Origin: JAHDHW01 sp965220465
Lineage (GTDB): Bacteria; Bacteroidota; Bacteroidia; Chitinophagales; Saprospiraceae
NCBI GenBank assembly: GCA_965220465.1
Contig: CBDCPZ010000023.1
Coordinates: forward strand, 795,216-859,215
DNA length: 64,000 nt
Reading direction: 5' to 3'
Numbering within the stretch: the first letter of the stretch is position 1; every line of letters begins with the position of its first letter. This document shows, piece after piece, positions 51,033 to 60,103 of this stretch. The translations under genes and the position numbers were made by a program. Below the pieces are notes generated by a model. The model was not told the origin of the DNA. It saw nothing but the letters and a program-made list of their open reading frames with translations, and ran no database searches.

Positions 51033-51770
51033 TTATTTCAATTTCCCCTCTGCAACACAAGTTAATCCAAATAGTTTGTTGATTTTTCGAAAATTCATTT
51101 CAAATGAATTGTATTGCTTTAAAGCAAAATTGACCGGTCCCGGAAGCGGCTTCATATCCGAAGATTCAGGATTAGTCATATTTTCTTCATTCCTTTTCAA
51201 TCGCCTGACCGCCCAAACCAAAGGGAAAATAGAACCATAGATATAATATTGATTTTCAATCTCACAATCACAACCTTTCAGTAGTTTTTTGACCATCGGA
51301 ATCGTATAACGCCGATAATGTCCCAAATAAACATCATGACTCGACCAAACACTCATAAATGCCGGTACGGTAATAAAGTAATAAGCATTTTCGCTTATTG
51401 CATTTCTGATCTCTTTTAAAATGGCGTAATCGTCTTCAATATGTTCCAAAACATCCATCATGATAACGATGCAATCACTCATTCCTTTTGGAATATATCT
51501 CAGTTTTTTAACGGCGTCATTTTTAGTCGATTCCAGCTCTTCATCGGTATAGCCAATATCAATCAAAAGTACTTCTTCAATATATTCCGGAAAAGCTTCA
51601 AAAAGTTCGTAAGCAAAGAAGCCTGATCCTGAACCAAAGTCAATGACAGTCAGTTTCTTAGCTTGTTGCTGGGCCAGCTTCTTAAAATAGCGAAACAAGG
51701 GGACCTTCTTCGATTGATAGTACCAATGTTTTTTAGGATCAACACCACTTTCTAGTTCCTTTAAATCCAT
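51033..51770 (-). CDS. Class I SAM-dependent methyltransferase
   Basis: 245 residues. SAM-binding motif I is LTVIDFGSGSGFFAYELFEAF, followed by EEVLLIDIGYTDEEL and IVIMMDVLEHIEDDYAILKEIRNAI, then YYFITVPAFMSVWSSHDVYLGHYRRYT. The VLEHIEDD and HYRRYT motifs are typical of methyltransferases that act on lipids, quinones or sugars near glycosyltransferase genes. It lies 79 bp downstream of the large glycosyltransferase fusion on the same strand, so the acceptor may be a surface glycan or lipid-linked sugar. That link is contextual only. Confidence 0.87.
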   Translation of the reverse strand: MDLKELESGVDPKKHWYYQSKKVPLFRYFKKLAQQQAKKLTVIDFGSGSGFFAYELFEAFPEYIEEVLLIDIGYTDEELESTKNDAVKKLRYIPKGMSDCIVIMMDVLEHIEDDYAILKEIRNAISENAYYFITVPAFMSVWSSHDVYLGHYRRYTIPMVKKLLKGCDCEIENQYYIYGSIFPLVWAVRRLKRNEENMTNPESSDMKPLPGPVNFALKQYNSFEMNFRKINKLFGLTCVAEGKLK

Positions 51771-51849
51771 TTATTGAAGAGTGTTTTATTATTCGTTTAA
51801 CAAACAATTGAGCATGAAGTGCAATCTATAAAATCGAGCTGCTAGCCAA

Positions 51850-54800
51850 TTAGTTTTCAGATTCTTCCGCGGTATTTTGTTTGGAAATTATTTCGTTAAA
51901 AGTCTTATTTAATTTTACAGCAGGTTCGTAATCCGGATCAACTGCCAAAGCTTGTTTTAAAAAACTCATGGCTTCCGTGCCATTTTGTTGAAAATAAGCC
52001 TTCTTTGCTTGAAAATACAATTCTTTTACCCGCAAATTTAATTGCTGCGCCAATTGAATTCCAATGTCATAAGCCTGGGCAACATTTCCACCAACTTCAT
52101 CATATTTTTCAATGGCAGCAATCGCTTTTAATGGTTGATTTTCTCTTGCATAAATTGGAGCCAGGTAATAATAGCTTGCGTTGTATTTATAATTCAATTT
52201 AGTCATTTTTTCTAATGTGACTTTAGCATTTTCATTATCACCAAGATTTAAATAATAAAGGCCTAAAGCCATCAATCCATTGATGTGTGTGTCTGAAAGA
52301 TTTTGAAAAGCATCAATGGCTTCCTTCGCTTTTGGAAAATCACGCGCCTGCAAGTAGTTGTTTGCCAATCCCAGCCAAGCTGTTTCGTTTTTGGGATGTT
52401 GTTGTGTTTCTTTTGTATAAAAATCAATGGCTTTTGAAATGTCCGTTGCCTTTTGAGCTTCAGCAGCTTTGAAATCATATAACTCAGCACTTCGTTTCGA
52501 AATAGCTCCCAAAACTGCTCCTCCGGCTTTTTCAGTATAAATCACTTCCGCAGGAGGCCAGGCATTATTATTCATCAAATCTTTGTTGACAAAACGAGAG
52601 ATGAACATAAAGTAGTCGCCATCCTTTTCACCTCGATCGTTGTAACGGGTATACCCCACTCTAACATTCGGAAATCTATGTCGCAGATAATGTAAAGCAG
52701 GCACGGAGCAATTCGTATAAATCAAAACTTCTTCACCATTTTTAACCCTTGGATCATTTTCAATCAGCCAATCGCTCATATTTTTAATAGAATTCATCCA
52801 ATAGTCTGTTTCATATTTCGCATAAGCATTGGCCGTACCGCCGAATATTTCATTAAAATAGGTGTATTGATAAGGATGATTTTTTACCATCCAATAAGAA
52901 GGTAAAGCCAACAATATTACTAATATGCCACTTCCGATCCATTTCATTTTTTTCAACACAATTAACTCATTCCAGCCCCAGGCTGCTAATACTGCTAAAA
53001 TTGGATAAATGAATAAAAAATGACGCATCCCATCGTAAAGTGAAGAGCCCTTGAAGACAGCATATGCAACCGGAAAAATCGCCGTAAAAAGTATAAACAT
53101 CAAAGGCAAATAATCTATTTCTTTCAGCTTTAAAACATAAAATACTGAAAATAAGATTAAACCAAATAAGGTAAAAAGTGGCGCGGAAATGGCGATCCAT
53201 TTTGGAATATAATACCAGGGCAATTCATCCGACCATAAGTGTGATCCTTCAAAAAGCATTCTAATACTCGTTGAAAAATTGGACATTTCACTTAAGGCCT
53301 TAAACGGATTACTCAAAGGTGCCTGTAAAGCATAGGGCCAAAAAAGCATACCTCCAAAAAATGCAAGTATCGCGACAGTCAATCCGATTCCGGCAATTTT
53401 TCCTATATGTTTGAAGTCTGAAAGTTTGGTTTTCAAATCTGGTCGCAACAAATAAGCTAATCCTGTAAACAAGCCAAAATAAGCAATTAACAGAATCCCC
53501 CCGACCCGCACATTAATTGCAGCTGCAATGCCAATGATCAACATAACTATTGTTTTGCTTCCGGGATTGGGGAGTTGTTTTAAAAACCGAATTAAATGAA
53601 GAAGGGTGAACACATAAGCCGCCGCAAATGGAATATCTTTCGGGTTGTTCATGGAATGCCCGAAAATACGAGGAGACAAGGCCATAAATAATAATGCAAA
53701 AAATGCAATCCGCCAGCTATTGCTCACTTCTCTGGCTAAAAGTCCAGTAAAAAATATCATCAAAAAGCCTACAAAAGCATTGAGTAAATGCCTTAACTCA
53801 TATTCATCAAATCCTCCCACATTTTTATTTAACCAGGCAGCACAATAGTCAAAAAGTCCTCCGTAATAATACAGGTTTTTATAGTCCAGCGCAGATTTAT
53901 CTTCTCCATTCGTTTCAAAATACGCCAGGATTTTTTCACCATAAATCTTTTGAACTTCTTCATCGCCTGTTATTCCAAAATCAAAACTCAGCTTAGGCAT
54001 CAGAATCAATAAAACAAAAGTCACTAAAACAAACAGCAACCGATAATAAGAAGGATCAATGTTATTGAAAGTACGATTTTTCAGATCCTGAATAGGTCGG
54101 AGGATAAACCATCGAAAGTTAAGAGACAGCGAAATCAGAATTGTCTGAAACAACATTTTCAAACTGTCAGAAACCAATGAAATTTTCGAATCATCCTGAT
54201 GAATCCATTTTACCGGCATAGAGCGAATTGTAACGCCTTCAAATTTTGCCTGGTAAAGCAATTCGACATCATGCGCCCAGCCTTTGGTCCTTAATTGTGA
54301 AAATAATTGTTTAGCAATTGCAGCCGGATATAATTTGAAACCACATTGAGTATCGGGAATATTTAAGTTCGTAAAAAGTTGAATGATGAAATTAAAAACC
54401 AATCCGGCAAATCGTCGAACAAACTGTCCTTTAATTTTTGAATTTTCGTGTTCTCGTGAGCCAATTAATATTTCGTTTGAATCAAAAGAGTGGCCGGGCA
54501 ACATTTTTAGCCATTTATTTAATTCTGATGGATCAGTGGCCATGTCAGCATCCAGTGTCAAGATAAAATCACCGTTGGCTTTTTCAACACCAGCTTTCAA
54601 TGCGCCGCCTTTCCCTTGATTTTTAGCAAGTTGTACAAATTCCAATGAAGTGTTAGCTGAAAAAGAATCAGGAAAAGTATTTTGAATTTTTTTTACTGTA
54701 TCATCTTTACTACCATCATCAATCAAGATTATTTGAAGCTCTTTCTCCCATTTTCGACCAAAATTTTTAAGTGCTTGCAGTAGATTGCCCACTCTTTTGC

Positions 54801-54897
54801 TTTCGTTGTAGCATGGAATCACTAAAGACAGTTTGCCTTTAAAATTGTTCCTATTCGCTTTTGGTTTTGATTCCTTTGCAGGTCGTCGTTTGCTCAT
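51850..54897 (-). CDS. Three-part fusion: DPM1-like GT2, GT39-like membrane glycosyltransferase, TPR domain
   Basis: 1015 residues. Residues about 22-260 form a family 2 glycosyltransferase like dolichyl-phosphate mannose synthase: LSLVIPCYNESKRVGNLLQAL, IILIDDGSKDDTV, FILTLDADMATDPSEL and DTQCGFKLYPAAIAK. Residues about 280-700 hold ten or more transmembrane helices, with GITGDEEVQKIYG near the start of the membrane part (an acidic loop as in GT-C/PMT enzymes) and RHFLFIYPILAVLAAW later. Residues about 820-1000 are TPR-like repeats (AIDFYTKETQQHPKNETAWLGLANNYL). One chain could make a polyprenyl-phosphate sugar and transfer it outside. The glycan target is unknown. Confidence 0.85.
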   Translation of the reverse strand: MSKRRPAKESKPKANRNNFKGKLSLVIPCYNESKRVGNLLQALKNFGRKWEKELQIILIDDGSKDDTVKKIQNTFPDSFSANTSLEFVQLAKNQGKGGALKAGVEKANGDFILTLDADMATDPSELNKWLKMLPGHSFDSNEILIGSREHENSKIKGQFVRRFAGLVFNFIIQLFTNLNIPDTQCGFKLYPAAIAKQLFSQLRTKGWAHDVELLYQAKFEGVTIRSMPVKWIHQDDSKISLVSDSLKMLFQTILISLSLNFRWFILRPIQDLKNRTFNNIDPSYYRLLFVLVTFVLLILMPKLSFDFGITGDEEVQKIYGEKILAYFETNGEDKSALDYKNLYYYGGLFDYCAAWLNKNVGGFDEYELRHLLNAFVGFLMIFFTGLLAREVSNSWRIAFFALLFMALSPRIFGHSMNNPKDIPFAAAYVFTLLHLIRFLKQLPNPGSKTIVMLIIGIAAAINVRVGGILLIAYFGLFTGLAYLLRPDLKTKLSDFKHIGKIAGIGLTVAILAFFGGMLFWPYALQAPLSNPFKALSEMSNFSTSIRMLFEGSHLWSDELPWYYIPKWIAISAPLFTLFGLILFSVFYVLKLKEIDYLPLMFILFTAIFPVAYAVFKGSSLYDGMRHFLFIYPILAVLAAWGWNELIVLKKMKWIGSGILVILLALPSYWMVKNHPYQYTYFNEIFGGTANAYAKYETDYWMNSIKNMSDWLIENDPRVKNGEEVLIYTNCSVPALHYLRHRFPNVRVGYTRYNDRGEKDGDYFMFISRFVNKDLMNNNAWPPAEVIYTEKAGGAVLGAISKRSAELYDFKAAEAQKATDISKAIDFYTKETQQHPKNETAWLGLANNYLQARDFPKAKEAIDAFQNLSDTHINGLMALGLYYLNLGDNENAKVTLEKMTKLNYKYNASYYYLAPIYARENQPLKAIAAIEKYDEVGGNVAQAYDIGIQLAQQLNLRVKELYFQAKKAYFQQNGTEAMSFLKQALAVDPDYEPAVKLNKTFNEIISKQNTAEESEN

Positions 54898-55108
54898 TTA
54901 AAAAGGTATCTTCTTGTTTTCAACTTTGCACTTTAGAATTCCTGATTGCAGGGGCAAATATTAAAAAATATCAGCAATTATTTTAGTAGGATCAAAGCAT
55001 TGTCATTTCCTGGCTCAATAAAAAAGGTGATTTAAAAGATTGATGGCAATTTTCATTATTTTTTTGTAAATTATAAGACTTCCGATTATTCCACAAAACC
55101 TTCCCACC

Positions 55109-55552
55109 ATGATAAAAATTTCAATAAAGTTCGGACTTATCTTGGCCATTGGACTTGCCATTTTTTTTCTCATCATGCATTATTTTAATTTAACTCAAAA
55201 CTACAACCTGCGGGTTTTCAATGGAGTTATTCATCTCGCTGTGATTTACTTTGCCATGCGAACCGGGCTGGCCACCGGCGTTATTTCAGGAGAAAATTAT
55301 ATCAATTCCGTTTTTCTGGGAATGCTTAGTTCCTTTATTGGAGTGGCTTTGTTCGCATTTTTCCAAATGCTCTTTCTCACCTTCAATCCTGATTTCATGG
55401 CTTTAATCAAAGAAAGTGTAGGCATTGGCGAATACCTTAACCCTTACACGGCAAGTTTACTTATTTTGGTTGAAGGAGTTGCGGTCAGCTTGATTGGCTC
55501 CTATATTATCGCTCGAATCATTGAAATGAACATGTCAAAATCCGGGCATTAA
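55109..55552 (+). CDS. DUF4199-like four-helix membrane protein
   Basis: 147 residues with four transmembrane helices (about 7-25, 36-55, 68-92, 110-135). The GxxxGxISGENYINSVFLGMLSSFIGVALFAFFQML arrangement resembles DUF4199, a membrane family common in Bacteroidota. There are no catalytic motifs and the function is unknown. It is divergent from the glycosyltransferase fusion, with about 210 bp between starts, and no partner gene is evident. Confidence 0.7.
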   Translation: MIKISIKFGLILAIGLAIFFLIMHYFNLTQNYNLRVFNGVIHLAVIYFAMRTGLATGVISGENYINSVFLGMLSSFIGVALFAFFQMLFLTFNPDFMALIKESVGIGEYLNPYTASLLILVEGVAVSLIGSYIIARIIEMNMSKSGH

Positions 55553-55889
55553 CTGCCGAAATGGCAAAGAATTAAAAAGTAGGAGCTTTGTTGATATTTT
55601 CAAGTAAATATTCCATCCAAAAGGAGTAATAAATTTTCAAAAAATAAATGTTGCTTTTAAATAAGCTTAAAAAAGAAAACATTTACTTTTGTGCTTCAAA
55701 AGATTTGGATATGAACGCAAGAATGCGAATCAATTTAATCCCAAACCCGTTTAATTTTTTAATTGGTTTAGTGTATTTTAAAAACTTATCTACATTAACA
55801 GAAATGCTTATCTTCGCGGCATTCATTCAAATTCAAGCAAATTAAAATGTTTGACTCTTTTTAACGATTAATAAATCTTTTCAACAAAA
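55553..55889. other. Intergenic region upstream of the aspartate-type aminotransferase
   Basis: 337 bp. It contains a TACTTTTG match to the -7 promoter element at 55684-55691, about 200 bp before the aminotransferase start. A 65-codon ORF at 55648-55845 has no coding character that I can recognise. No terminator of note follows the DUF4199-like gene. Confidence 0.5.
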
Positions 55890-57095
55890 ATGGCAACAAC
55901 AATATCACTGCTCTCTGACCGAATTTTACAAATGGATGAATCTGCTACAATCAAAATGTCTCAGATGGCGAGGGACCTGGCAGCTGAAGGTCATGATGTT
56001 ATCAGTTTAAGCCTGGGTGAACCTGATTTTGATACGCCGGATCATATTAAAGATGCTGCGATTAATGCGTTAAGAGATGGTTATACCAAATATACTCCAG
56101 TCCCTGGTTTGGTTGAATTGCGTGAAGCGATCCGAACTAAATTTAAGCGTGATAATAACCTGGATTTTAATTTATCGCAAATTGTTGTTTCAAATGGTGC
56201 CAAACAAAGTATCGCAAACGTCTGTCTTTCTTTGTTAAATGAAGGTGATGAAGTGGTTGTTTTGGCTCCATACTGGGTTTCTTATTATGAAATCGTGAAG
56301 CTTGGTGGAGGTGTTCCTGTTCCGGTTTTTGCAGGTATCGAACAAGACTTTAAAGTTACCGGCAAGCAGGTTGAGGCTGCAATAACTAATAAAACTAAAT
56401 TTATACTTTTCTCCTCTCCCTGCAATCCGACCGGTTCAGTTTACAGCATTGATGAATTGAAAGAAATCGCCGATGTAGTCGCTCGTCATGAAGGAGTATA
56501 TATTGTTTCTGATGAAATTTATGAGTACATCAACTTTACCGGCAATCATGTGAGTATTGGTTCAATTGAAAGTGTGAAAGACAGAACCATCACCGTGAAT
56601 GGTTTTTCAAAAGGATTTGCCATGACGGGCTGGCGATTGGGTTATATGGGCGCTCCGAAAGAAATCGCTGATGCCTGTAGCAAAATGCAGGGGCAGTTTA
56701 CTTCCGGAGCTACTTCTTTTGGACAAAAAGCTGGTGCTCATGCCTTGCTTTCAGATATGACACCAACCAATAAAATGCGGGATGCATTTTTGGTTCGTAG
56801 AAATTTGGTCATCGAATTGCTTCGGGAAATTCCAGGTTTTAAAGTAAATAATCCTCAAGGTGCGTTTTATGTATTTCCTGATATTAGTGAATATTTTGGT
56901 AAATCAGACGGAAAATCTGTTATTAAAAACGCAGATGATTTTTGTGATTATATTTTAAGAATTGCACACGTTGCAGTAGTTTCGGGTTCAGCTTTTGGAT
57001 CAGATGATTGTTTTAGAATCAGCTATTCTGCTTCAGAACAACAATTAAGAGAAGCAATTAGCCGCATTAAAAAGGCGGTGGAAAAATTGAAATAG
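55890..57095 (+). CDS. aspC: Aspartate aminotransferase family (class I/II) enzyme
   Basis: 401 residues, fold-type I. Marks are ISLSLGEPDFDTPDHIKDAA, YTPVPGLVELREAI, VVSNGAKQSIANVCLSLL, APYWVSYYEIVKLGGG, SSPCNPTGSVYS, IVSDEIYEYINF and the Schiff-base Lys241 in NGFSKGFAMTGWRLGY. RISYS near the C-terminus supplies the carboxylate-binding Arg. This is subgroup I-gamma, which includes aspartate and aspartate/prephenate aminotransferases. It interconverts aspartate and oxaloacetate with glutamate and 2-oxoglutarate; the precise specificity is not determined by sequence alone. It is monocistronic. Confidence 0.92.
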   Translation: MATTISLLSDRILQMDESATIKMSQMARDLAAEGHDVISLSLGEPDFDTPDHIKDAAINALRDGYTKYTPVPGLVELREAIRTKFKRDNNLDFNLSQIVVSNGAKQSIANVCLSLLNEGDEVVVLAPYWVSYYEIVKLGGGVPVPVFAGIEQDFKVTGKQVEAAITNKTKFILFSSPCNPTGSVYSIDELKEIADVVARHEGVYIVSDEIYEYINFTGNHVSIGSIESVKDRTITVNGFSKGFAMTGWRLGYMGAPKEIADACSKMQGQFTSGATSFGQKAGAHALLSDMTPTNKMRDAFLVRRNLVIELLREIPGFKVNNPQGAFYVFPDISEYFGKSDGKSVIKNADDFCDYILRIAHVAVVSGSAFGSDDCFRISYSASEQQLREAISRIKKAVEKLK

Positions 57096-57241
57096 TTATT
57101 TAAAATTGGTTTTTCTAAACTCCAACCCCTCGTACTTAGTTTGTGGTTCGTGGTTCACAGTTTGTCTGGCATCTCAAAGCTGGGATCTCCTTTTAATTGG
57201 AAGTTGGAAACTTATTAACTGACAACTCGCCAATCTCCTTT

Positions 57242-58591
57242 TTAAAACTTTAGTCGAAGCCATCTTCTGGATTGTAAATAGGAAATGATCAAAAACAACA
57301 TCAATAACCAATAAAATATTTCTGAAGCCCAGGCCCAAACTAAACCTCCATTTGTGTACTCCACTTCGATATAAATGTAAACCAAATAGAAAACTGCGCA
57401 AAAAGCCTGAATTTTCAAGCCATACAAAGTTGCTCCTGTTCCTGCCAAGCCATTAAAATAAATTCCTCCAATTGAAAAAACACATAAAATACCTAACAAA
57501 ACATAAAAGATTGGTCTTGCGTCAGTGATCAAAGACATGTCCTCAGAACCTAACAAAGGATAAAGAAGATACTCTGGGAAAAGCACCACCGGAAGCGAAA
57601 TGATCATTGTTATAAACCAACACATTTTAGCTGTTCTAAAAATAATAGGCATGACAGCATCTCTTCGATTCGCTCCAATGAAATTGCTAACAATCGTATT
57701 AATCCCCGAAGAAAAACCCCAGCAAGGAATCGAAAGCACCAAATAAACCATTCTTATCAAATTGGTGATCGCCAACTCTCGTTCTCCCAGGTTTTCAACT
57801 ATTCCAAAAAAGACAAACCAACTTCCCAAGCCTACTACAGCCTGAGCAACAATGGGAGAAGACATTTTTGATTGAGCCCGAATAAGTTGAAAGTCTATTT
57901 TTGGTAAGGAAAATAAGTGATATTTCCTGGCGTATTTATCATTCAAAATATAAAGGACAAAAATTACAAAAGCGACCCCTTCAGCAATTGTACTTGCCAA
58001 ACCAGCCCCTGCAATGCCCATTTCCGGAAGCCCCCAATGACCAAAAATCAAAGCGTAGTTAAGTACAATGTTAACGACTGCTAAAATTATCGTATCGATT
58101 ATAATGAAAGTTGTTCTGGCAACTCCTGTGTAAAAAGCTACAAATGCAACGCCGACATAGCTAAAAAAAACACCCCAGGAGCGGTATTCCAGGTATTCCA
58201 AACTTTTATAGAATATTAAATCGGAATCAACAAAAAGGCTGAAAAAGTAATAACAGCCAAACTCCATAAATAAAAACATAATCAACGCCAGGCCTAGTTC
58301 AAAATAAACCATAGCATAAAAAGTACGTCCAATTTCGCTGTAGTTTGTCTCGCCCATTCGCCGGGCAATCATAATTTGTCCTCCTTTTGAAAAACCAAAA
58401 CCTATTGCCGCTACAATCAGATAAAAAACACCGACAAAACCAATTGCTGCAAAATCTCCCTCAGAACGGTGATACAAAAAAACACTATCGCTAAGCGCTA
58501 TTACATTTTGTACTGCGCTCCCCAACATGATAGGCAATGAAATAGAGAGAATTTGTTTATATGACGTATTCAACTGCATCTGCTGAAGCAA
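57242..58591 (-). CDS. MATE family efflux transporter
   Basis: 449 residues with about twelve transmembrane helices in two similar halves. The N-terminal segment ISLPIMLGSAVQNVIALSDSVFLYH and FSKGGQIMIARRMGE, then the second half VRMVYLVLSIPCWGFSSGINTIVSNFIGANR, are typical. MATE proteins export cationic drugs or metabolites in exchange for sodium ions or protons. The substrate is unknown. It is convergent with aspC. The PQQ-type dehydrogenase gene lies 63 bp upstream on the same strand, possibly as part of one transcript, though a functional link is not obvious. Confidence 0.9.
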   Translation of the reverse strand: MLQQMQLNTSYKQILSISLPIMLGSAVQNVIALSDSVFLYHRSEGDFAAIGFVGVFYLIVAAIGFGFSKGGQIMIARRMGETNYSEIGRTFYAMVYFELGLALIMFLFMEFGCYYFFSLFVDSDLIFYKSLEYLEYRSWGVFFSYVGVAFVAFYTGVARTTFIIIDTIILAVVNIVLNYALIFGHWGLPEMGIAGAGLASTIAEGVAFVIFVLYILNDKYARKYHLFSLPKIDFQLIRAQSKMSSPIVAQAVVGLGSWFVFFGIVENLGERELAITNLIRMVYLVLSIPCWGFSSGINTIVSNFIGANRRDAVMPIIFRTAKMCWFITMIISLPVVLFPEYLLYPLLGSEDMSLITDARPIFYVLLGILCVFSIGGIYFNGLAGTGATLYGLKIQAFCAVFYLVYIYIEVEYTNGGLVWAWASEIFYWLLMLFLIISYLQSRRWLRLKF

Positions 58592-58654
58592 TAATAACTC
58601 TTAAAGCTGAATCTGCAAAGTTTGGAATGTAAATGTTGAATACCTTTCCCCAAT

Positions 58655-59998
58655 TTAATCTTCTTTAGAAATAAAATAAATTACGCCTTTAAAATCATCG
58701 GAAAGGAAAAATGATTTTTCGTCATATTGAAAAATATCACATGGACGACCGTTTCTTTCTTTGTTTACCAGAAAACCATCAATAAATGGTTCTGGTTGAT
58801 GGCCTTTTTTCATACGAATAACGTGATGACCGGTCCCTACATTAGCAAGGGTGGAACCATGAAGGGAAACTAGAAAATAATTTTGAAGTTCTTTTGCTTT
58901 GGTTGAATTTCCAAAATATTCAAAACCCAAAGGTGAGCCATGTGCTTCAAATAGTTGGTAAGCTTTTTTGATGTCCTTGCAATCAATCGTCTTTCGTTCC
59001 CAATGATCTTTCACAAGTTTTCCGGCAGCTTTGTTGTCTGATTGGTTTTTGGGATCCTCTTCATAAACAACTCCTTCATGCTCGTAGCAGTATGGCCATC
59101 CAAAGTGGTCTTCATTTTTAAATTCATAAAAATAATCGTTAGGTTTCGAGTTTCCCATATGATCGGATGCCATATTTGTCCCGTAAAACTTCCCTTCAAC
59201 CCAACCTATGTCAACTGCATTCCTTACTCCTTTTGCAAAAATCTGCTGATCACTGCCATCAGGATTCATAACTACAATCGCTGCACGGCTGGGCTCGTTC
59301 ACCTTTTCTTCGCATAAGTTACAGCTGCTTCCGACAGAAACGTAAAGTTTGTTTTCATGAAATGCAAGGGTCCGGGTAAGGTGCCAGCCACCATATTTAT
59401 AATTTAAGCCATAACCTGGAAAATCAGCAATTTTTTCAGGACTGTTGCTCGGACTGGTTTCACCAGTTTGATATTTATAGCGCATCAAAGAATCGGTTAA
59501 TGCCAAATACAGCCATTCCTGCCCGTTTTTATCGGTATAAAACTGAACTGAGTTGGGGTTGCGTAGATTTTCTTTCCAGATTGTAACTTTCCCAAACTTT
59601 TTAGTGCTTTCATCAAAATCATCCAAAATGTAAATCTTTCCTTTTTCATTGTCAGTCAGGTTATACATTCCGGTAACAAATAATCTCCCGTCAGGTGCCT
59701 TGGCGAAAAAACGAACTCTGTGCAAACCTTCAGCGGCAGGGTATATTTTAAATCCTTCCGGAAGGTATAGATTAAAACTTTCTCCTTTGCTCAAAGTGAC
59801 TTTTTGAGGAACCAGCTTTAAAGGGGTTACATCGATGGGATCTTGTTCAATATCTCTATATTTATCAGTTGTGATTGGTTTTTTATCTTCAGGCTTTGGA
59901 ATTTCTACAGTTGGAGTGGCCGGAACAGGTTTTTTAACCGTATTGTTTCTGCAACCTAGAAAAAGCAATAGCACAAAAAGAGGGAACACGTTTTTCAT
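58655..59998 (-). CDS. L-sorbosone/glucose dehydrogenase-like beta-propeller lipoprotein
   Basis: 447 residues. A lipoprotein signal peptide (FPLFVLLLFLGC, Cys16) is followed by a Pro-rich linker (about 20-45) and a six-bladed propeller. Blade-type motifs are LPEGFKIYPAAEGLHRVRFFAKAPDGRLFVTGM, HLTRTLAFHENKLYVSVGSSCNLCEE, FAKGVRNAVDIGWVEGKFYGTNMASDHMG and EDHFGWPYCYEHEG. These resemble the soluble PQQ-dependent sugar dehydrogenase / sorbosone dehydrogenase family. A CNLC pair is inserted after SVGSS. It probably oxidises a sugar or sugar-like compound at the cell envelope. PQQ synthesis genes are not in the window. Confidence 0.83.
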   Translation of the reverse strand: MKNVFPLFVLLLFLGCRNNTVKKPVPATPTVEIPKPEDKKPITTDKYRDIEQDPIDVTPLKLVPQKVTLSKGESFNLYLPEGFKIYPAAEGLHRVRFFAKAPDGRLFVTGMYNLTDNEKGKIYILDDFDESTKKFGKVTIWKENLRNPNSVQFYTDKNGQEWLYLALTDSLMRYKYQTGETSPSNSPEKIADFPGYGLNYKYGGWHLTRTLAFHENKLYVSVGSSCNLCEEKVNEPSRAAIVVMNPDGSDQQIFAKGVRNAVDIGWVEGKFYGTNMASDHMGNSKPNDYFYEFKNEDHFGWPYCYEHEGVVYEEDPKNQSDNKAAGKLVKDHWERKTIDCKDIKKAYQLFEAHGSPLGFEYFGNSTKAKELQNYFLVSLHGSTLANVGTGHHVIRMKKGHQPEPFIDGFLVNKERNGRPCDIFQYDEKSFFLSDDFKGVIYFISKED

Positions 59999-60052
59999 AA
60001 ATTGATTTTGGGCTAAATTTAATTATAAAATTCTAATTCCAAATTCATAAAA

Positions 60053-60074
60053 AAAGGCCTTAAAAAAGGCCTTT
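60053..60074 (-). terminator. Intrinsic terminator after the glycine-rich T9SS gene
   Basis: On the minus strand AAAGGCC, an 8-base loop (TTTTTTAA), then GGCCTTT runs into seven T residues. It begins 30 bp after the stop codon of the gene at 60104-61393. Confidence 0.75.
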
Positions 60075-60103
60075 GGGTATTCTATTTTAAATTTTGGGCA
60101 AAA

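Noticed and set aside
55648..55845. 65-codon ORF upstream of the aspartate-type aminotransferase
   Set aside because: It shows no signal peptide, motif or conserved-looking composition, and a promoter-like TACTTTTG lies inside it. It is more likely leader or spacer DNA.
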